From Rhizobacter koreensis (GTDB taxonomy: Bacteria; Pseudomonadota; Gammaproteobacteria; Burkholderiales; Burkholderiaceae_C), in assembly GCF_013366375.1 (NCBI RefSeq), contig NZ_JABWMJ010000010.1, forward strand, positions 62,001 through 126,000: a stretch of 64,000 nucleotides of DNA. Direction: 5' to 3'. The notes below the pieces were generated by a model, which worked only from the letters and a program-made list of their open reading frames with translations, did no database searches and was not told the DNA's origin. Each line of letters begins with the position of its first letter. Positions within the stretch are counted from its first letter, which is position 1. Shown here piece after piece: positions 49,070 through 57,986 of this stretch. The position numbers were made by a program, and so were the translations under genes.

Positions 49070-49870
49070 ATGAAGATCGGCAAGGTCACCGTTCCGCGCA
49101 CCGCGATCTCGACGTCGGATGAACACACCATCGTCGTGCGTGGCCGCGATCTCTCGAAAGAGCTGATCGGCAAGATCGGCTTCGTCGACCACTTCTTCCT
49201 GCTGCTGACCGGCGCGTTGCCGAGCGAAGGGCAGGCCCGGGTGCTGAACGCCACGCTGGTCGCGATCGCCGAGCATGGTCTGGTGCCGAGCAACCAGGCC
49301 GCGCGCATGACCTTCGCCGCGGCACCCGACGCGATGCAGGGTGCGGTCGCGGCCGGCATCCTGGGCTGCGGCTCGGTGATCCTCGGCGCGTCGGAGACGG
49401 CGGGCCGTCTCTACAGCGAGATCGACACGCGCATCGCCGGGGGCGAGCCGATCGAGGCCGCCTCGCTGGCGGTGATGCAGGACTGGCGTGCAGTCGGCAA
49501 GTCGATCCCCGGCTACGGCCACCCGTTGCACAAGGAGCGCGACGCGCGCGTCGATGCGCTGTTCGACGTCGCGCGCGCGGCCGGCACGGATCTGCGCTTC
49601 GTCAAGATCGCCGAAGCGGTCGAGGCGCTGATCCCGCAGGTGATCGGCAAGACGCTCAAGCTCAACGTGTCGGGCGCGATCCCGTCGGTGCTGCTCGGCG
49701 CGGGCTTTCCGGTGGCCGCGCTGAAGGGCGTGCCGATCCTCGCGCGCACCGCGAGCCTCATCGCCCATCTGTACGAGGAGATGACGCAGCCGATCGGCTT
49801 CGCGCTGTCGTACCAGGCGACGCGCGAGATGGTCTACGACGGCGAACTGCCGGAAGGGTTCGGCGCGTGA
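49070..49870 (+). CDS. Citryl-CoA lyase-like / short citrate synthase family protein
   Basis: 266-residue protein of the citrate synthase superfamily, about 60 percent of the length of a normal citrate synthase. It keeps the active-site block GYGHPLHKERDARVDAL (His151, the usual enolising or substrate His) and the flanking helices SELIGK-type KELIGKIGFVDHFFLLLTG, but has only a short N-terminal part. Such proteins are annotated as citryl-CoA lyase in Burkholderiales. It probably forms or breaks a carbon-carbon bond of a CoA thioester. It lies 40 nt after the dioxygenase and 31 nt before a CoA transferase, which suggests they act in sequence. Reaction in this pathway is unknown. Confidence 0.78.
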   Translation: MKIGKVTVPRTAISTSDEHTIVVRGRDLSKELIGKIGFVDHFFLLLTGALPSEGQARVLNATLVAIAEHGLVPSNQAARMTFAAAPDAMQGAVAAGILGCGSVILGASETAGRLYSEIDTRIAGGEPIEAASLAVMQDWRAVGKSIPGYGHPLHKERDARVDALFDVARAAGTDLRFVKIAEAVEALIPQVIGKTLKLNVSGAIPSVLLGAGFPVAALKGVPILARTASLIAHLYEEMTQPIGFALSYQATREMVYDGELPEGFGA

Positions 49871-49901
49871 CGCGCGTTCGCAGTCGCACCGGGGTGCAGC
49901 G

Positions 49902-51056
49902 ATGAGCAAGGTGCTGCAGGGCATCAAGGTGATCGAGCAGGGCACCTTCATCACCGGCCCGGCCTGCGGCATGCTGCTCGGCGATCTCGGCGCCGACGTC
50001 ATCAAGGTCGAGGCACCCAAGACCGGCGATCCGTTCCGCGCGTTCAAGAACGGCCTCTACAGCCCGCACTACCAGACCTACAACCGCAACAAGCGGAGCA
50101 TCACCCTCGACACCCGGAGCGCCGACGACCGCGAGGTGTTCGATGCGCTGATCGCCGATGCCGACGTCTACGTCCAGAACTTCCGCCCCGGCGTCGCCGA
50201 GCGGCTCGGCGCCGGCGAGCAGCGCCTGCGCGCGCTCAACCCGAAGCTCGTCTATTGCGCGATCAGCGGCTTCGGCGCCACCGGCCCGGCCGCCAATCGC
50301 CCGGCCTACGACACCGTCGCGCAGGCTGCGAGCGGCTTTCTCAACCTGCTCGTCAACCCCGAGAACCCGCGCGTCGTCGGGCCGGCGATCGCCGACTCGC
50401 TGACCGGCTTCTACGCCGCCTACGGCGTGATGGGCGCATTGATCGAACGCGGCCGCACCGGCGTCGGCCGCACCGTCGAGGTCTCGATGCTTGAGGCGAT
50501 GACGCACTTCAACCTCGATGCGTTCACCCACTTCTTCCAGGTCGACGAGGTGATGGGCCCATACAGCCGGCCGAGCGTCTCGCAGTCGTACGTGCTCGAA
50601 TGCGCCGACGGCAAGTGGATCGCGCTGCACATGTCGTCGCCCGAGAAGTTCTGGCAGGGGCTCGCCAACGCCATCGAGCAGCCGAACCTTTTCAGCGATG
50701 CGCGCTTCGCCACGCGCGAGGCGCGCATCGCGAACCAGGAGGCGCTGATCGACCTGCTCGGCGACGTGTTCAAGCGCCGCACCCGCGACGAGTGGTGCGC
50801 GCGCCTGCAGGCCGAGGACGTTCCGAACGCGCCGATGTACGACACCAGCGAGGCGCTGCTCGACCCGCAGGCCGTGCACCTGCAGCTGACCACGCAGGCG
50901 GTGCACCCGACGATGGGCCTCTTCCGCACGGTGCGCTCGCCGGTCTCGTTCGACGGCGAGCGCGCGCTCGACGTGCGGCCGCCGCCGACGCTCGGCGAGC
51001 ACAACGACGAGATTCGCGCGGCGCTGAAGAAGAAGCCCGACGCGGCGGCGCCCTGA
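49902..51056 (+). CDS. CaiB/BaiF family CoA transferase
   Basis: 384-residue class III CoA transferase. Hallmarks: GIKVIEQGTFITGPACGML, IKVEAPKTGDPFRAF, YNRNKRSITLDTRSADD and RPAYDTVAQAASGF with the conserved Asp. It is placed between the citryl-CoA-lyase-like gene and a Bug binding protein, so it likely activates the acid that the lyase-like enzyme handles. It is clearly different from the tandem pair at the start of the window (other spacing and motif variants). Confidence 0.9.
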   Translation: MSKVLQGIKVIEQGTFITGPACGMLLGDLGADVIKVEAPKTGDPFRAFKNGLYSPHYQTYNRNKRSITLDTRSADDREVFDALIADADVYVQNFRPGVAERLGAGEQRLRALNPKLVYCAISGFGATGPAANRPAYDTVAQAASGFLNLLVNPENPRVVGPAIADSLTGFYAAYGVMGALIERGRTGVGRTVEVSMLEAMTHFNLDAFTHFFQVDEVMGPYSRPSVSQSYVLECADGKWIALHMSSPEKFWQGLANAIEQPNLFSDARFATREARIANQEALIDLLGDVFKRRTRDEWCARLQAEDVPNAPMYDTSEALLDPQAVHLQLTTQAVHPTMGLFRTVRSPVSFDGERALDVRPPPTLGEHNDEIRAALKKKPDAAAP

Positions 51057-51067
51057 GCCTGAAAGCC

Positions 51068-52030
51068 ATGCAACGACGTCATCTCCTCTCCGGGTTCGCC
51101 GGTGCCATCGTCCTCGCGCACGGCGCTCGCGCGCTCGCGCAGGACGCCACCCTGAAAATGGTCGTACCGTTCGGTCCGGGAACCACCACCGACACGATCG
51201 GGCGCATCGTCGCCGACGCGCTCGGCAGGAACCTCGGCCAGACCGTCATCGTCGACAACCGCGCCGGCGCGGGAGGCTCGACCGGCTCGGACCAGGTCGC
51301 CAAGTCGGCGCCCGACGGTCGCACGCTGGTGATGGGGACGGTGGGCACCCACGCGATCAACCAGGCGCTGTTCCGCAAGCTGCCCTACGACACGCTGCGC
51401 GATTTCGCGCCGATCGCCTTCGTCGGCTACACGCCGACCCTGCTGGTGGTCGCCGCCAATTCACCCGCGAAGTCGTTGAAGGACCTCGCCGCGCTCGCGG
51501 CGCGCCCCGAAGGCCTGACCTTCGGCTCGGCCGGCAACGGCACCTCGGGCCATCTGGCCGGCGAGCTGCTCGCGCAGCGCCTCGGCGGCCGCATGATCCA
51601 CGTGCCCTACAAGGAAGGCGCGGTCGCTCTGACCAGCGTGATGTCGTCGCAGGTCGACTTCATGTTCTATCACCCGGCTGCGGTGATGCCGCAGATCAAG
51701 GCCGGCAAGCTGCGCGCGCTCGCCTGCAGCGGGTCGGTGCGCAGCACTGCCGCGCCCGACGTGCCGACGCTGATGGAGCAGGGCATCGCCGACTTCGATC
51801 TGGTCGCGTGGTTCATGCTCTACGCGCCGGCCGCGACGCCGCCCGCCACGCTCGCGCGCCTGCGCAGCGCCACCGCGGCCGCGCTCGCGCAGCCCGAGCT
51901 CGTGACCCGCCTTCGCGACCAGGGCGTCGAGCAACGCGCGATGAAGCCCGAGGAGCTGGTGCCGTTCAACAAGGCCGAGCTCGTCAAGTGGGCCGAACTC
52001 GTCAAGCGCTCGGGCGCGCAGGTCGACTAG
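51068..52030 (+). CDS. Bug/TctC family periplasmic binding protein
   Basis: 320-residue periplasmic receptor. Signal peptide MQRRHLLSGFAGAIVLAHGA (ends ALAQ), then LKMVVPFGPGTTTDTIGR, IVDNRAGAGGSTGSDQV, GSAGNGTSGHLAGELLAQ, IHVPYKEGAVA and APDVPTLMEQGI. The gene begins 11 nt after the CoA transferase and ends 79 nt before the ABC-type binding protein. The operon therefore carries two receptors of unrelated families, one for a TctAB-like system that is not encoded here and one for the Liv-type transporter that is. Confidence 0.92.
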   Translation: MQRRHLLSGFAGAIVLAHGARALAQDATLKMVVPFGPGTTTDTIGRIVADALGRNLGQTVIVDNRAGAGGSTGSDQVAKSAPDGRTLVMGTVGTHAINQALFRKLPYDTLRDFAPIAFVGYTPTLLVVAANSPAKSLKDLAALAARPEGLTFGSAGNGTSGHLAGELLAQRLGGRMIHVPYKEGAVALTSVMSSQVDFMFYHPAAVMPQIKAGKLRALACSGSVRSTAAPDVPTLMEQGIADFDLVAWFMLYAPAATPPATLARLRSATAAALAQPELVTRLRDQGVEQRAMKPEELVPFNKAELVKWAELVKRSGAQVD

Positions 52031-52109
52031 GGGCTTCGACGCGAGGGAAGCGACGCGACTGGGGGGCCAGCGCCCCCATCCAGAACTCGGCAACAGGGAG
52101 ACAACGCAC

Positions 52110-53315
52110 ATGAACGGTACCCTCATCACCCGCCGCACGCTCGTCGCGGCCGCGCTGCTCGGCGCGAGCGGCATGGCGCTCGCGCAGGCGCCCACAGGCC
52201 AGCCGATCCGGGTCGGCGGCACGCTCGCGCTGACCGGTCCGCTCTCGGCCACCGCGCAGATCCACAAGCTCGCCGGCGACATCTACATCGAGCAGGTCAA
52301 CAAGCGTGGCGGCTGGCTCGGGCGGCCGGTCGAGTGGATCGTCAAGGACGACCAGTCGAAGGCCGACCTCGCGCGCACGCTGTACGAGCAGCTCGTGACC
52401 GCCGACAAGGTCGACCTGCTGATGGGCCCGTACGCGACCGGCGCGATCCTCTCGGCGATCGGCGTCGCCCAGCGCTACAACAAGGTGCTGGTCCAGCACA
52501 CGCTCGGCATCCCGTCGCTCGCCAAGTACGACATGACGTTCCCGGCGTGGTCGATCGGCTCGGAGCCGCAGACCACGGTCCCGAACACCGTGTTCGACGC
52601 CCTCGCCGCCGGACCGAAGCCGCCGAAGACGGTGGCGGTCGTCACCAGCAAGTTCCCGTCGATCCAGTTCATGTCGGCCGGCGCGCGCGAGGTGCTGAAG
52701 AAGCGCGGCCTCACCGAGGTGCTGTTCCTCGAGTGGGACTTCGGCAACCGCGACTTCGGGCCGATCGCCAACCGCGTGAAGGACGCCAAGCCCGACTTCG
52801 TCTGGGTCGGCGCCATCGGCCTCGAGGGCAACCTGCTGCTCGACGCGATGAAGAAGATCGACTACGTGCCGCCGCAGCACTTCTACATGTACCCGGCTCC
52901 CGGCCCGCTGGTCTCGCTGCCCGAAGCCAAGAACGCGCTCTCGGTGACGATCTTCGAGGACCAGCCGCCGTTCACGTCGAACACCGGCGCGGCCGAGTTC
53001 GTGAAGCTGTTCCGCGAGCGTGCGACCAAGGCGGGCCTCGCCGACCCGTCGGTCGAGACGCAGGCGGCGGCCTCGTACACCGCGTGGCAGATCCTCGAGG
53101 CGGGCGTCGTCGGCACCAAGAGCCTCGACGACAAGGCGATCGCCGCGTTCCTGAAGGCCAATCGGGTCGACACACTGCAGGGCAAGCTGCGCTTCAACGG
53201 CGTCGGCAACTTTGGCGACGACCTGATGCGCGTCAAGCAGATCCAGAACGGCAAGTGGGTGGTGGTCTGGCCGAAGGAAGTCACCACCGGCGGCGCCAGG
53301 CTGCAGGCGAACTGA
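52110..53315 (+). CDS. Branched-chain-type ABC transporter substrate-binding protein
   Basis: 401-residue periplasmic binding protein of the LivJ/aromatic-acid-binding family. A signal peptide (ending LGASGMALAQ) is followed by IRVGGTLALTGPLSATAQIHK, GRPVEWIVKDDQSKADLARTLYE, LLMGPYATGAILSAIGV and a conserved central KVAVVTSKFP-type strand. This family binds amino acids, phenolic or aromatic acids. It begins with the SD AGGGAGAC 12 nt before the ATG and is followed after 6 nt by the LivH-like permease, so it is the receptor for this transporter. Ligand is inferred as an aromatic or related acid from the downstream catabolic genes. Confidence 0.92.
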   Translation: MNGTLITRRTLVAAALLGASGMALAQAPTGQPIRVGGTLALTGPLSATAQIHKLAGDIYIEQVNKRGGWLGRPVEWIVKDDQSKADLARTLYEQLVTADKVDLLMGPYATGAILSAIGVAQRYNKVLVQHTLGIPSLAKYDMTFPAWSIGSEPQTTVPNTVFDALAAGPKPPKTVAVVTSKFPSIQFMSAGAREVLKKRGLTEVLFLEWDFGNRDFGPIANRVKDAKPDFVWVGAIGLEGNLLLDAMKKIDYVPPQHFYMYPAPGPLVSLPEAKNALSVTIFEDQPPFTSNTGAAEFVKLFRERATKAGLADPSVETQAAASYTAWQILEAGVVGTKSLDDKAIAAFLKANRVDTLQGKLRFNGVGNFGDDLMRVKQIQNGKWVVVWPKEVTTGGARLQAN

Positions 53316-53321
53316 CGGCCG

Positions 53322-54188
53322 ATGGGATTCACGCTGCCCAGCGTCTCGCTGCTGTCGCAAAGCATCCTGTCGGGCGTCTTCGTCGGTGCGCTCTACGGCC
53401 TGCTGGGGCTCGGCGTGAGCCTCAGCTGGGGCTTGCTGCGCCTGATCAACCTCGCGCACTTCGCGTTCGCCTTCCTCGCCGCGTACATCTGCTACCAGCT
53501 CGCGCAGATGCACGTCGACCCGCTGCTCACGCTGCTGGTCATCGTGCCGGCGTTCTTCGTGCTGGGTGCCGCGCTGCACGGGTTGATGGGCTACTTCAAG
53601 GTCACGCCGTTCAACTCGCTGCTCGTCACGTTCGGGCTGATGGGCATCGTCGAGGCCTTCATCCAGACCATCTGGACCGCCGACTTCCGCAAGATGGAAT
53701 CGGTCTACGAGGCGCAGAAGTTCAAGCTCGGCACCCTGTTCGTGCCGGTGCCCGAGCTGATCACCTTCGGTCTCGCGGTGGCGATCTCGTTCGCGGTCTG
53801 GGCGGTGCTGCGCTACACCGACCTCGGGCGCGCGCTGCGCGCCGCCGCCGAAGACCCGCGCATCGCGCAGGCGTTCGGCGTCAACCAGCAGCGCAACGCG
53901 CTGCTGCTCGCCGGCACCTGCTCGGCGCTGGCCAGCATTGCGGGCGTCTGCCTCGCGCTCAGCTTCACGCTCGCGCCGTCGCAGATGTACGCATGGATCG
54001 GCGTGGTGTTCGCGGCGGTGATGCTCGGTGGCCTCGGCCGCGCGCTCGGCCCGCTGATCGCCGGCAGCCTGATCGGCGTCAGCGAAGCCGTCACGATGGC
54101 GGTGACCGCTCCGTCCTGGGCGCCGATCGTGTCGTTCACGCTGCTGATCCTGATCCTCGTGCTGCGGCCGGGGAAGGTGGCGACGTGA
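53322..54188 (+). CDS. Branched-chain-type ABC transporter permease (LivH-like)
   Basis: 288-residue integral membrane permease with eight or so helices. Family blocks: LSGVFVGALYGLLGLGVSLSWGLLRLINLAHFAF, ALRAAAEDPRIAQAFGVNQ (the coupling EAA-like loop) and AVMLGGLGRALGPLIAGSLIG. It starts 6 nt after the binding protein gene and precedes the LivM-LivG fusion by 52 nt. It forms the membrane pore with the LivM part of the fusion. Confidence 0.92.
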   Translation: MGFTLPSVSLLSQSILSGVFVGALYGLLGLGVSLSWGLLRLINLAHFAFAFLAAYICYQLAQMHVDPLLTLLVIVPAFFVLGAALHGLMGYFKVTPFNSLLVTFGLMGIVEAFIQTIWTADFRKMESVYEAQKFKLGTLFVPVPELITFGLAVAISFAVWAVLRYTDLGRALRAAAEDPRIAQAFGVNQQRNALLLAGTCSALASIAGVCLALSFTLAPSQMYAWIGVVFAAVMLGGLGRALGPLIAGSLIGVSEAVTMAVTAPSWAPIVSFTLLILILVLRPGKVAT

Positions 54189-54240
54189 GGCGCGCCGCTG
54201 CGCGCGCGGGTGCCCGGTACCGCTTCGCGAGGGCTGCCCG

Positions 54241-56193
54241 ATGAGCGCGACCCCACGGCCGCACGCCGGCGGCGCCTCGACGCTGGGGCAGGGCGTGTCC
54301 GCCCTCGCACCGAGCGGCGACGGGGCGGCTCCGACGCGGACGGACGGCGGTCCGACCCAACGCTCGGGCATCCGCAAGACGCCGCTCGCGATCGTCGGCG
54401 GCGCGGTGCTGCTGGCCCTGGTGCCGCAGCTCGGCCTCCCGGCGTTCTACGACTCGCTGCTCTACCTGATGCTGAGCTGGATCGTGCTCGCGACCTCGTG
54501 GAACATCCTCTCGGGCTACACCGGCTACTTCTCGTTCGGCCATGGTGCGTTCTTCGGCGCCGGCATGTACACGACCAGCACGCTGCTCGCGCGCTACGAA
54601 TGGCCGTTCCTCTGGACCCTGCCGATGGCGGCGCTGGTCGCGGCGCTCCTCGGCGTCGCGCTCGGCGCGGTGGTGTTCCGCGTGAAGGGCGTGCGCGGCG
54701 AGTTGTTCGCGCTGCTCACGCTGGCGGTGACCTTCGTCATCGGCACCATCGTTGTCAACACGCCGCTCGACGGCGGCAACGGCGTCTCGCTGAGCGCGGT
54801 GCCGGTGCCCAAGCTCGGCCCGACGCCGTCGTCGACCTTCTACCTGCTGGCGCTGATCGCGGCGACCGCGACGCTGCTGATCGCCTGGGGCATCTACGTG
54901 TCGAAGTTCGGCGCCGGGCTGTTCGCGATCCATGACGACGAGGACGCGGCCGAGGTGATGGGCGTGCCCACCTACCGCTACAAGCTGATCGCGCTGGCAA
55001 TCTCGTGTGCGCTGGCGGGCGTCGCGGGCGGCATCCAGGCGCTGTTTCTTTCGTACGTGACGGCGGGCGAGGTCTTCACGATCACGGTGCCGCTCACCGT
55101 CGTGCTGATGAGCGTGCTCGGCGGCACCCGCCACTGGGCCGGCCCGGCGCTCGGCGCGATCGCGATCACCGCGCTGCTCTACAGCTTCACCGCGGCCGAT
55201 CACGCGGTCGCCGGCAAGGCGCTGATCGGCGCCATCCTGATCGTCGCGATCCTGTTCATGCCCGACGGCATCCTGCTGCGGCTGCAGAAGCTGTTCGGTC
55301 GACGTGCTGCCGCAGTGACTGCGGGGACGGCACATCCGCCATCGGCGGCGGCGCGGCCAGCGGCCGAGCCGACGCCGGCTCACGCGATGGGGTCCACTGC
55401 GCCGGCACCGGTCGCGCCCGCAGCCGTGCGCACCGCGACGGTCGCTGCCGGCGAGCCGCTGCTCCGCGTGCGCGGGCTGCAGAAGTCGTTCAAGGGCGTG
55501 CGCGCGCTCGCGGGCGTCGACGTCGACGTGCGCGAAGGCGAGATCCTCGGCCTGCTCGGGCCCAACGGCTCCGGCAAGTCGACCTTCATCAACGTCGTCA
55601 GCGGCCACTACGAACCGACCGGCGGGCAGATCGTGTTCGAGGGCCGCGACCTCACCGGCTTTGCCGCGCATCGGATCGCCGCCGCGGGCATCTCGCGCAC
55701 GTACCAGATTCCGCGGCCGTTCGGCCACCTCGACGTGCTCGACAACGTGGCGCTCGCGACGATGTTCGGCGGCGGCGTCGACAGCGTCGCCGCGGCGCGC
55801 CATCAGGCCATGACGTGGCTGGAGTTCACCGGCCTGCACGAGAAGGCGAAGGCGCTGCCCGACGACCTGAACCTGCACCAGCGCAAGTTCCTCGAGCTGG
55901 CGCGCGCGCTCGCCTCGCGGCCGCGCCTGGTGCTGCTCGACGAGGTGCTGTGCGGCCTCACGCCGAGCGAGATCGACGCCGCGGTCGCGCTGATCCGGCG
56001 CATCCGCGAGCAGGGCTCGACGATCGTCTTCGTCGAGCACGTCATGCGCGCGGTGATGGCGCTCACCGATCGCGTCGTCGTGTTCAACCACGGCGAGCTG
56101 CTCGCCGAGGGCCACGCGTCCGAGGTCATGCAGCGGCCCGACGTGATGACCGCGTACCTCGGCAAGTCGACCATCGAGGCGGCCCATGCTTGA
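54241..56193 (+). CDS. Fused LivM permease and LivG ATPase of the ABC transporter
   Basis: 650-residue fusion. Residues 1-45 are hydrophilic, 45-360 form the LivM permease (VLATSWNILSGYTGYFSFGHG, DDEDAAEVMGVPTYRYKL, VLMSVLGGTRHWAGPALG), a Pro/Ala-rich linker follows (about 362-405), and 405-650 is a LivG ATPase with Walker A G440PNGSGKST448, LVLLDEVLCGL as Walker B and a variant signature LHQRKFLELARAL where LSGGQ is expected. The two are usually separate genes, so the fusion fixes their stoichiometry. It overlaps the LivF gene by 8 nt. A frame opens further upstream but is hydrophilic; the ATG at 54241 is the most likely start. Confidence 0.9.
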   Translation: MSATPRPHAGGASTLGQGVSALAPSGDGAAPTRTDGGPTQRSGIRKTPLAIVGGAVLLALVPQLGLPAFYDSLLYLMLSWIVLATSWNILSGYTGYFSFGHGAFFGAGMYTTSTLLARYEWPFLWTLPMAALVAALLGVALGAVVFRVKGVRGELFALLTLAVTFVIGTIVVNTPLDGGNGVSLSAVPVPKLGPTPSSTFYLLALIAATATLLIAWGIYVSKFGAGLFAIHDDEDAAEVMGVPTYRYKLIALAISCALAGVAGGIQALFLSYVTAGEVFTITVPLTVVLMSVLGGTRHWAGPALGAIAITALLYSFTAADHAVAGKALIGAILIVAILFMPDGILLRLQKLFGRRAAAVTAGTAHPPSAAARPAAEPTPAHAMGSTAPAPVAPAAVRTATVAAGEPLLRVRGLQKSFKGVRALAGVDVDVREGEILGLLGPNGSGKSTFINVVSGHYEPTGGQIVFEGRDLTGFAAHRIAAAGISRTYQIPRPFGHLDVLDNVALATMFGGGVDSVAAARHQAMTWLEFTGLHEKAKALPDDLNLHQRKFLELARALASRPRLVLLDEVLCGLTPSEIDAAVALIRRIREQGSTIVFVEHVMRAVMALTDRVVVFNHGELLAEGHASEVMQRPDVMTAYLGKSTIEAAHA

Positions 56194-56890
56194 GGTCCGC
56201 GACCTGCAGGTGGCCTACGGCGCGGCGCCGGCGCTCTGGGGCGTGACGCTCGAGCTGCGCCCCGGCGAGCTGCTGTGCGTGGTCGGGCCCAACGGCGCCG
56301 GCAAGACGACGTTGATCAACACGCTGGCCGGCATCCTGCGCGCGCGCGCCGGTCGCATCGTGTTCGACGGCCAGGACATCACGGCACTGGCGGCGCATCG
56401 CTTCTGCACGGCCGGGATCGCGATCGTTCCTGAAGGCCGGCGCCTCTTCACCGGCATGAGCGTGCTCGAGAATCTCGAGCTCGGCAGCTATCTGCCGCTC
56501 GCCAAGTCGCAGCGCAAGGAATCGCTCGCCTCGGTGCTCGAGCTGTTTCCCGCGTTGCAGGAGAAGCTCGCCAGCCCGGCCGGCGAGCTCTCGGGCGGCC
56601 AGCAGCAGATGGTCGCGATCGCACGTGCGCTGATGGCACGGCCCAAGCTGCTGCTGCTCGACGAGCCGTCGCTCGGCCTCTCGCCGCGCATCGTGCACGA
56701 CATGTTCGCGGCGATTCGCCGCATCAACGCGGCGGGCGTGTCGGTGCTGATGGTCGAGCAGAACGTCGCCATGGCGATGCAGGTCTCGAGCCGTGCCTAC
56801 GTGCTCGAGGAAGGCAGCATCGTCGCCGAAGGCCTGCCGGGCGAACTGCTCGAGCGCCCCGAAATCCAGCGCGCCTATCTCGGCGTGTAG
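56186..56890 (+). CDS. Branched-chain-type ABC transporter ATPase (LivF-like)
   Basis: 234-residue cytoplasmic ATPase, the second motor subunit of the transporter. Walker A GPNGAGKTT, the Q-loop region, signature LSGGQQQMVAIARALMARPK and Walker B LLLLDEPSLGLSP are all canonical. Its ATG lies 8 nt inside the end of the LivM-LivG fusion gene, so the two ATPases are translated in a coupled manner. With the binding protein, LivH and the fusion it completes a transporter. Confidence 0.95.
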   Translation: MLEVRDLQVAYGAAPALWGVTLELRPGELLCVVGPNGAGKTTLINTLAGILRARAGRIVFDGQDITALAAHRFCTAGIAIVPEGRRLFTGMSVLENLELGSYLPLAKSQRKESLASVLELFPALQEKLASPAGELSGGQQQMVAIARALMARPKLLLLDEPSLGLSPRIVHDMFAAIRRINAAGVSVLMVEQNVAMAMQVSSRAYVLEEGSIVAEGLPGELLERPEIQRAYLGV

Positions 56891-56947
56891 AGCCTTCGAC
56901 GGGCTCCACGCCTGCTGCGAGACCGATCCACCGCAACGGAGAACCCC

Positions 56948-57976
56948 ATGCTCTTTCCCACCACCATCGTCGGCAGCTTCCCGCAACCCGAGTGGCTGAT
57001 CGACCGCGCCAAGCTGGCGGGACGCTTCCCACCGCGCGTTCGCGCCCAGGAGCTCTGGCGCATCCCGCCGCCGTACCTCGCCGAGGCGCAGGACGACGCG
57101 ACGCTGATCGCGATCCGTGCGCAGGAAGACGCCGGTCTCGACATCGTGAGCGATGGCGAGATCCGCCGCGAGAGCTACTCGAACCGCTTCGCCACCGCGC
57201 TCGAAGGCGTCGATCTCGACAACCCCGGCACGGCGCTCGACCGCTCGGGGCACCCGAACCCGGTGCCTCGCATCGTCGGCAGGATCCGCCGCATGCACGC
57301 GGTCGAGGTCGACGACCTGCGCTTCCTGCGCGCCAACACCGACCGCATGGTGAAGATCACCGTGCCGGGGCCGTTCACGATGCTGCAGCAGGCGCAGAAC
57401 GACTTCTACGCGAGCGAAGAGGAGGCGGCGATGGACTACGCCGCGGCCGTCAACGAGGAGATCCGCGACCTCTTCGCCGCGGGTGCCGACGTGGTGCAGA
57501 TCGACGAGCCGTACATGCAGGCGCGGCCCGAGAAGGCGCGCCAGTACGGCCTGAAGGCACTCAATCGCGCGCTCGACGGAATCACCGGAACGACCGCGGT
57601 GCACATCTGCTTCGGCTACGCGGCGATCATCCACGAGCGGCCGAGCGGCTACTCGTTCCTGCCCGAGCTCGCGCAATGCAGCTGCCGGCAGGTCTCGCTC
57701 GAGACCGCGCAGTCGCATCTCGACTGCTCGGTGCTGCAGTCGCTCGACGGCAAGCGGCTGATGGTCGGCTGCATCGACCTGTCGGACCCGAACGTCGAGT
57801 CGGTCGAGACCATCGTCGAGCGCATCGAGCGCGCGCTGCCGTATGTGAAGCCCGAGAACGTGATCCTCGCTCCCGATTGCGGCATGAAGTACCTGCCGCG
57901 CGAGACCGCGTTCGGCAAGCTGCGCGCGATGGTCGAGGCGGCCAAGGTGCTGCGCGGGCGTCACGGCAGCGCCTGA
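56948..57976 (+). CDS. MetE-like (cobalamin-independent methionine synthase C-terminal) protein
   Basis: 342-residue protein matching the C-terminal, zinc-binding barrel of MetE but without the N-terminal half. It has the start TTIVGSFPQPEWLIDR, SDGEIRRESYSNRFA, IDEPYMQARPEKARQY and a likely zinc site: His219 and Cys221 in VHICFG, and Cys311 in PDCGMK. Stand-alone proteins of this kind are usually not methionine synthases; they may transfer methyl or thiol groups. It begins 57 nt after the LivF gene and is followed 10 nt later by the YciI-like gene, so it belongs to the operon. A role such as removing a methyl group from a methoxylated substrate is a guess only. Confidence 0.85.
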   Translation: MLFPTTIVGSFPQPEWLIDRAKLAGRFPPRVRAQELWRIPPPYLAEAQDDATLIAIRAQEDAGLDIVSDGEIRRESYSNRFATALEGVDLDNPGTALDRSGHPNPVPRIVGRIRRMHAVEVDDLRFLRANTDRMVKITVPGPFTMLQQAQNDFYASEEEAAMDYAAAVNEEIRDLFAAGADVVQIDEPYMQARPEKARQYGLKALNRALDGITGTTAVHICFGYAAIIHERPSGYSFLPELAQCSCRQVSLETAQSHLDCSVLQSLDGKRLMVGCIDLSDPNVESVETIVERIERALPYVKPENVILAPDCGMKYLPRETAFGKLRAMVEAAKVLRGRHGSA

Positions 57977-57986
57977 CGTCGTTGCG

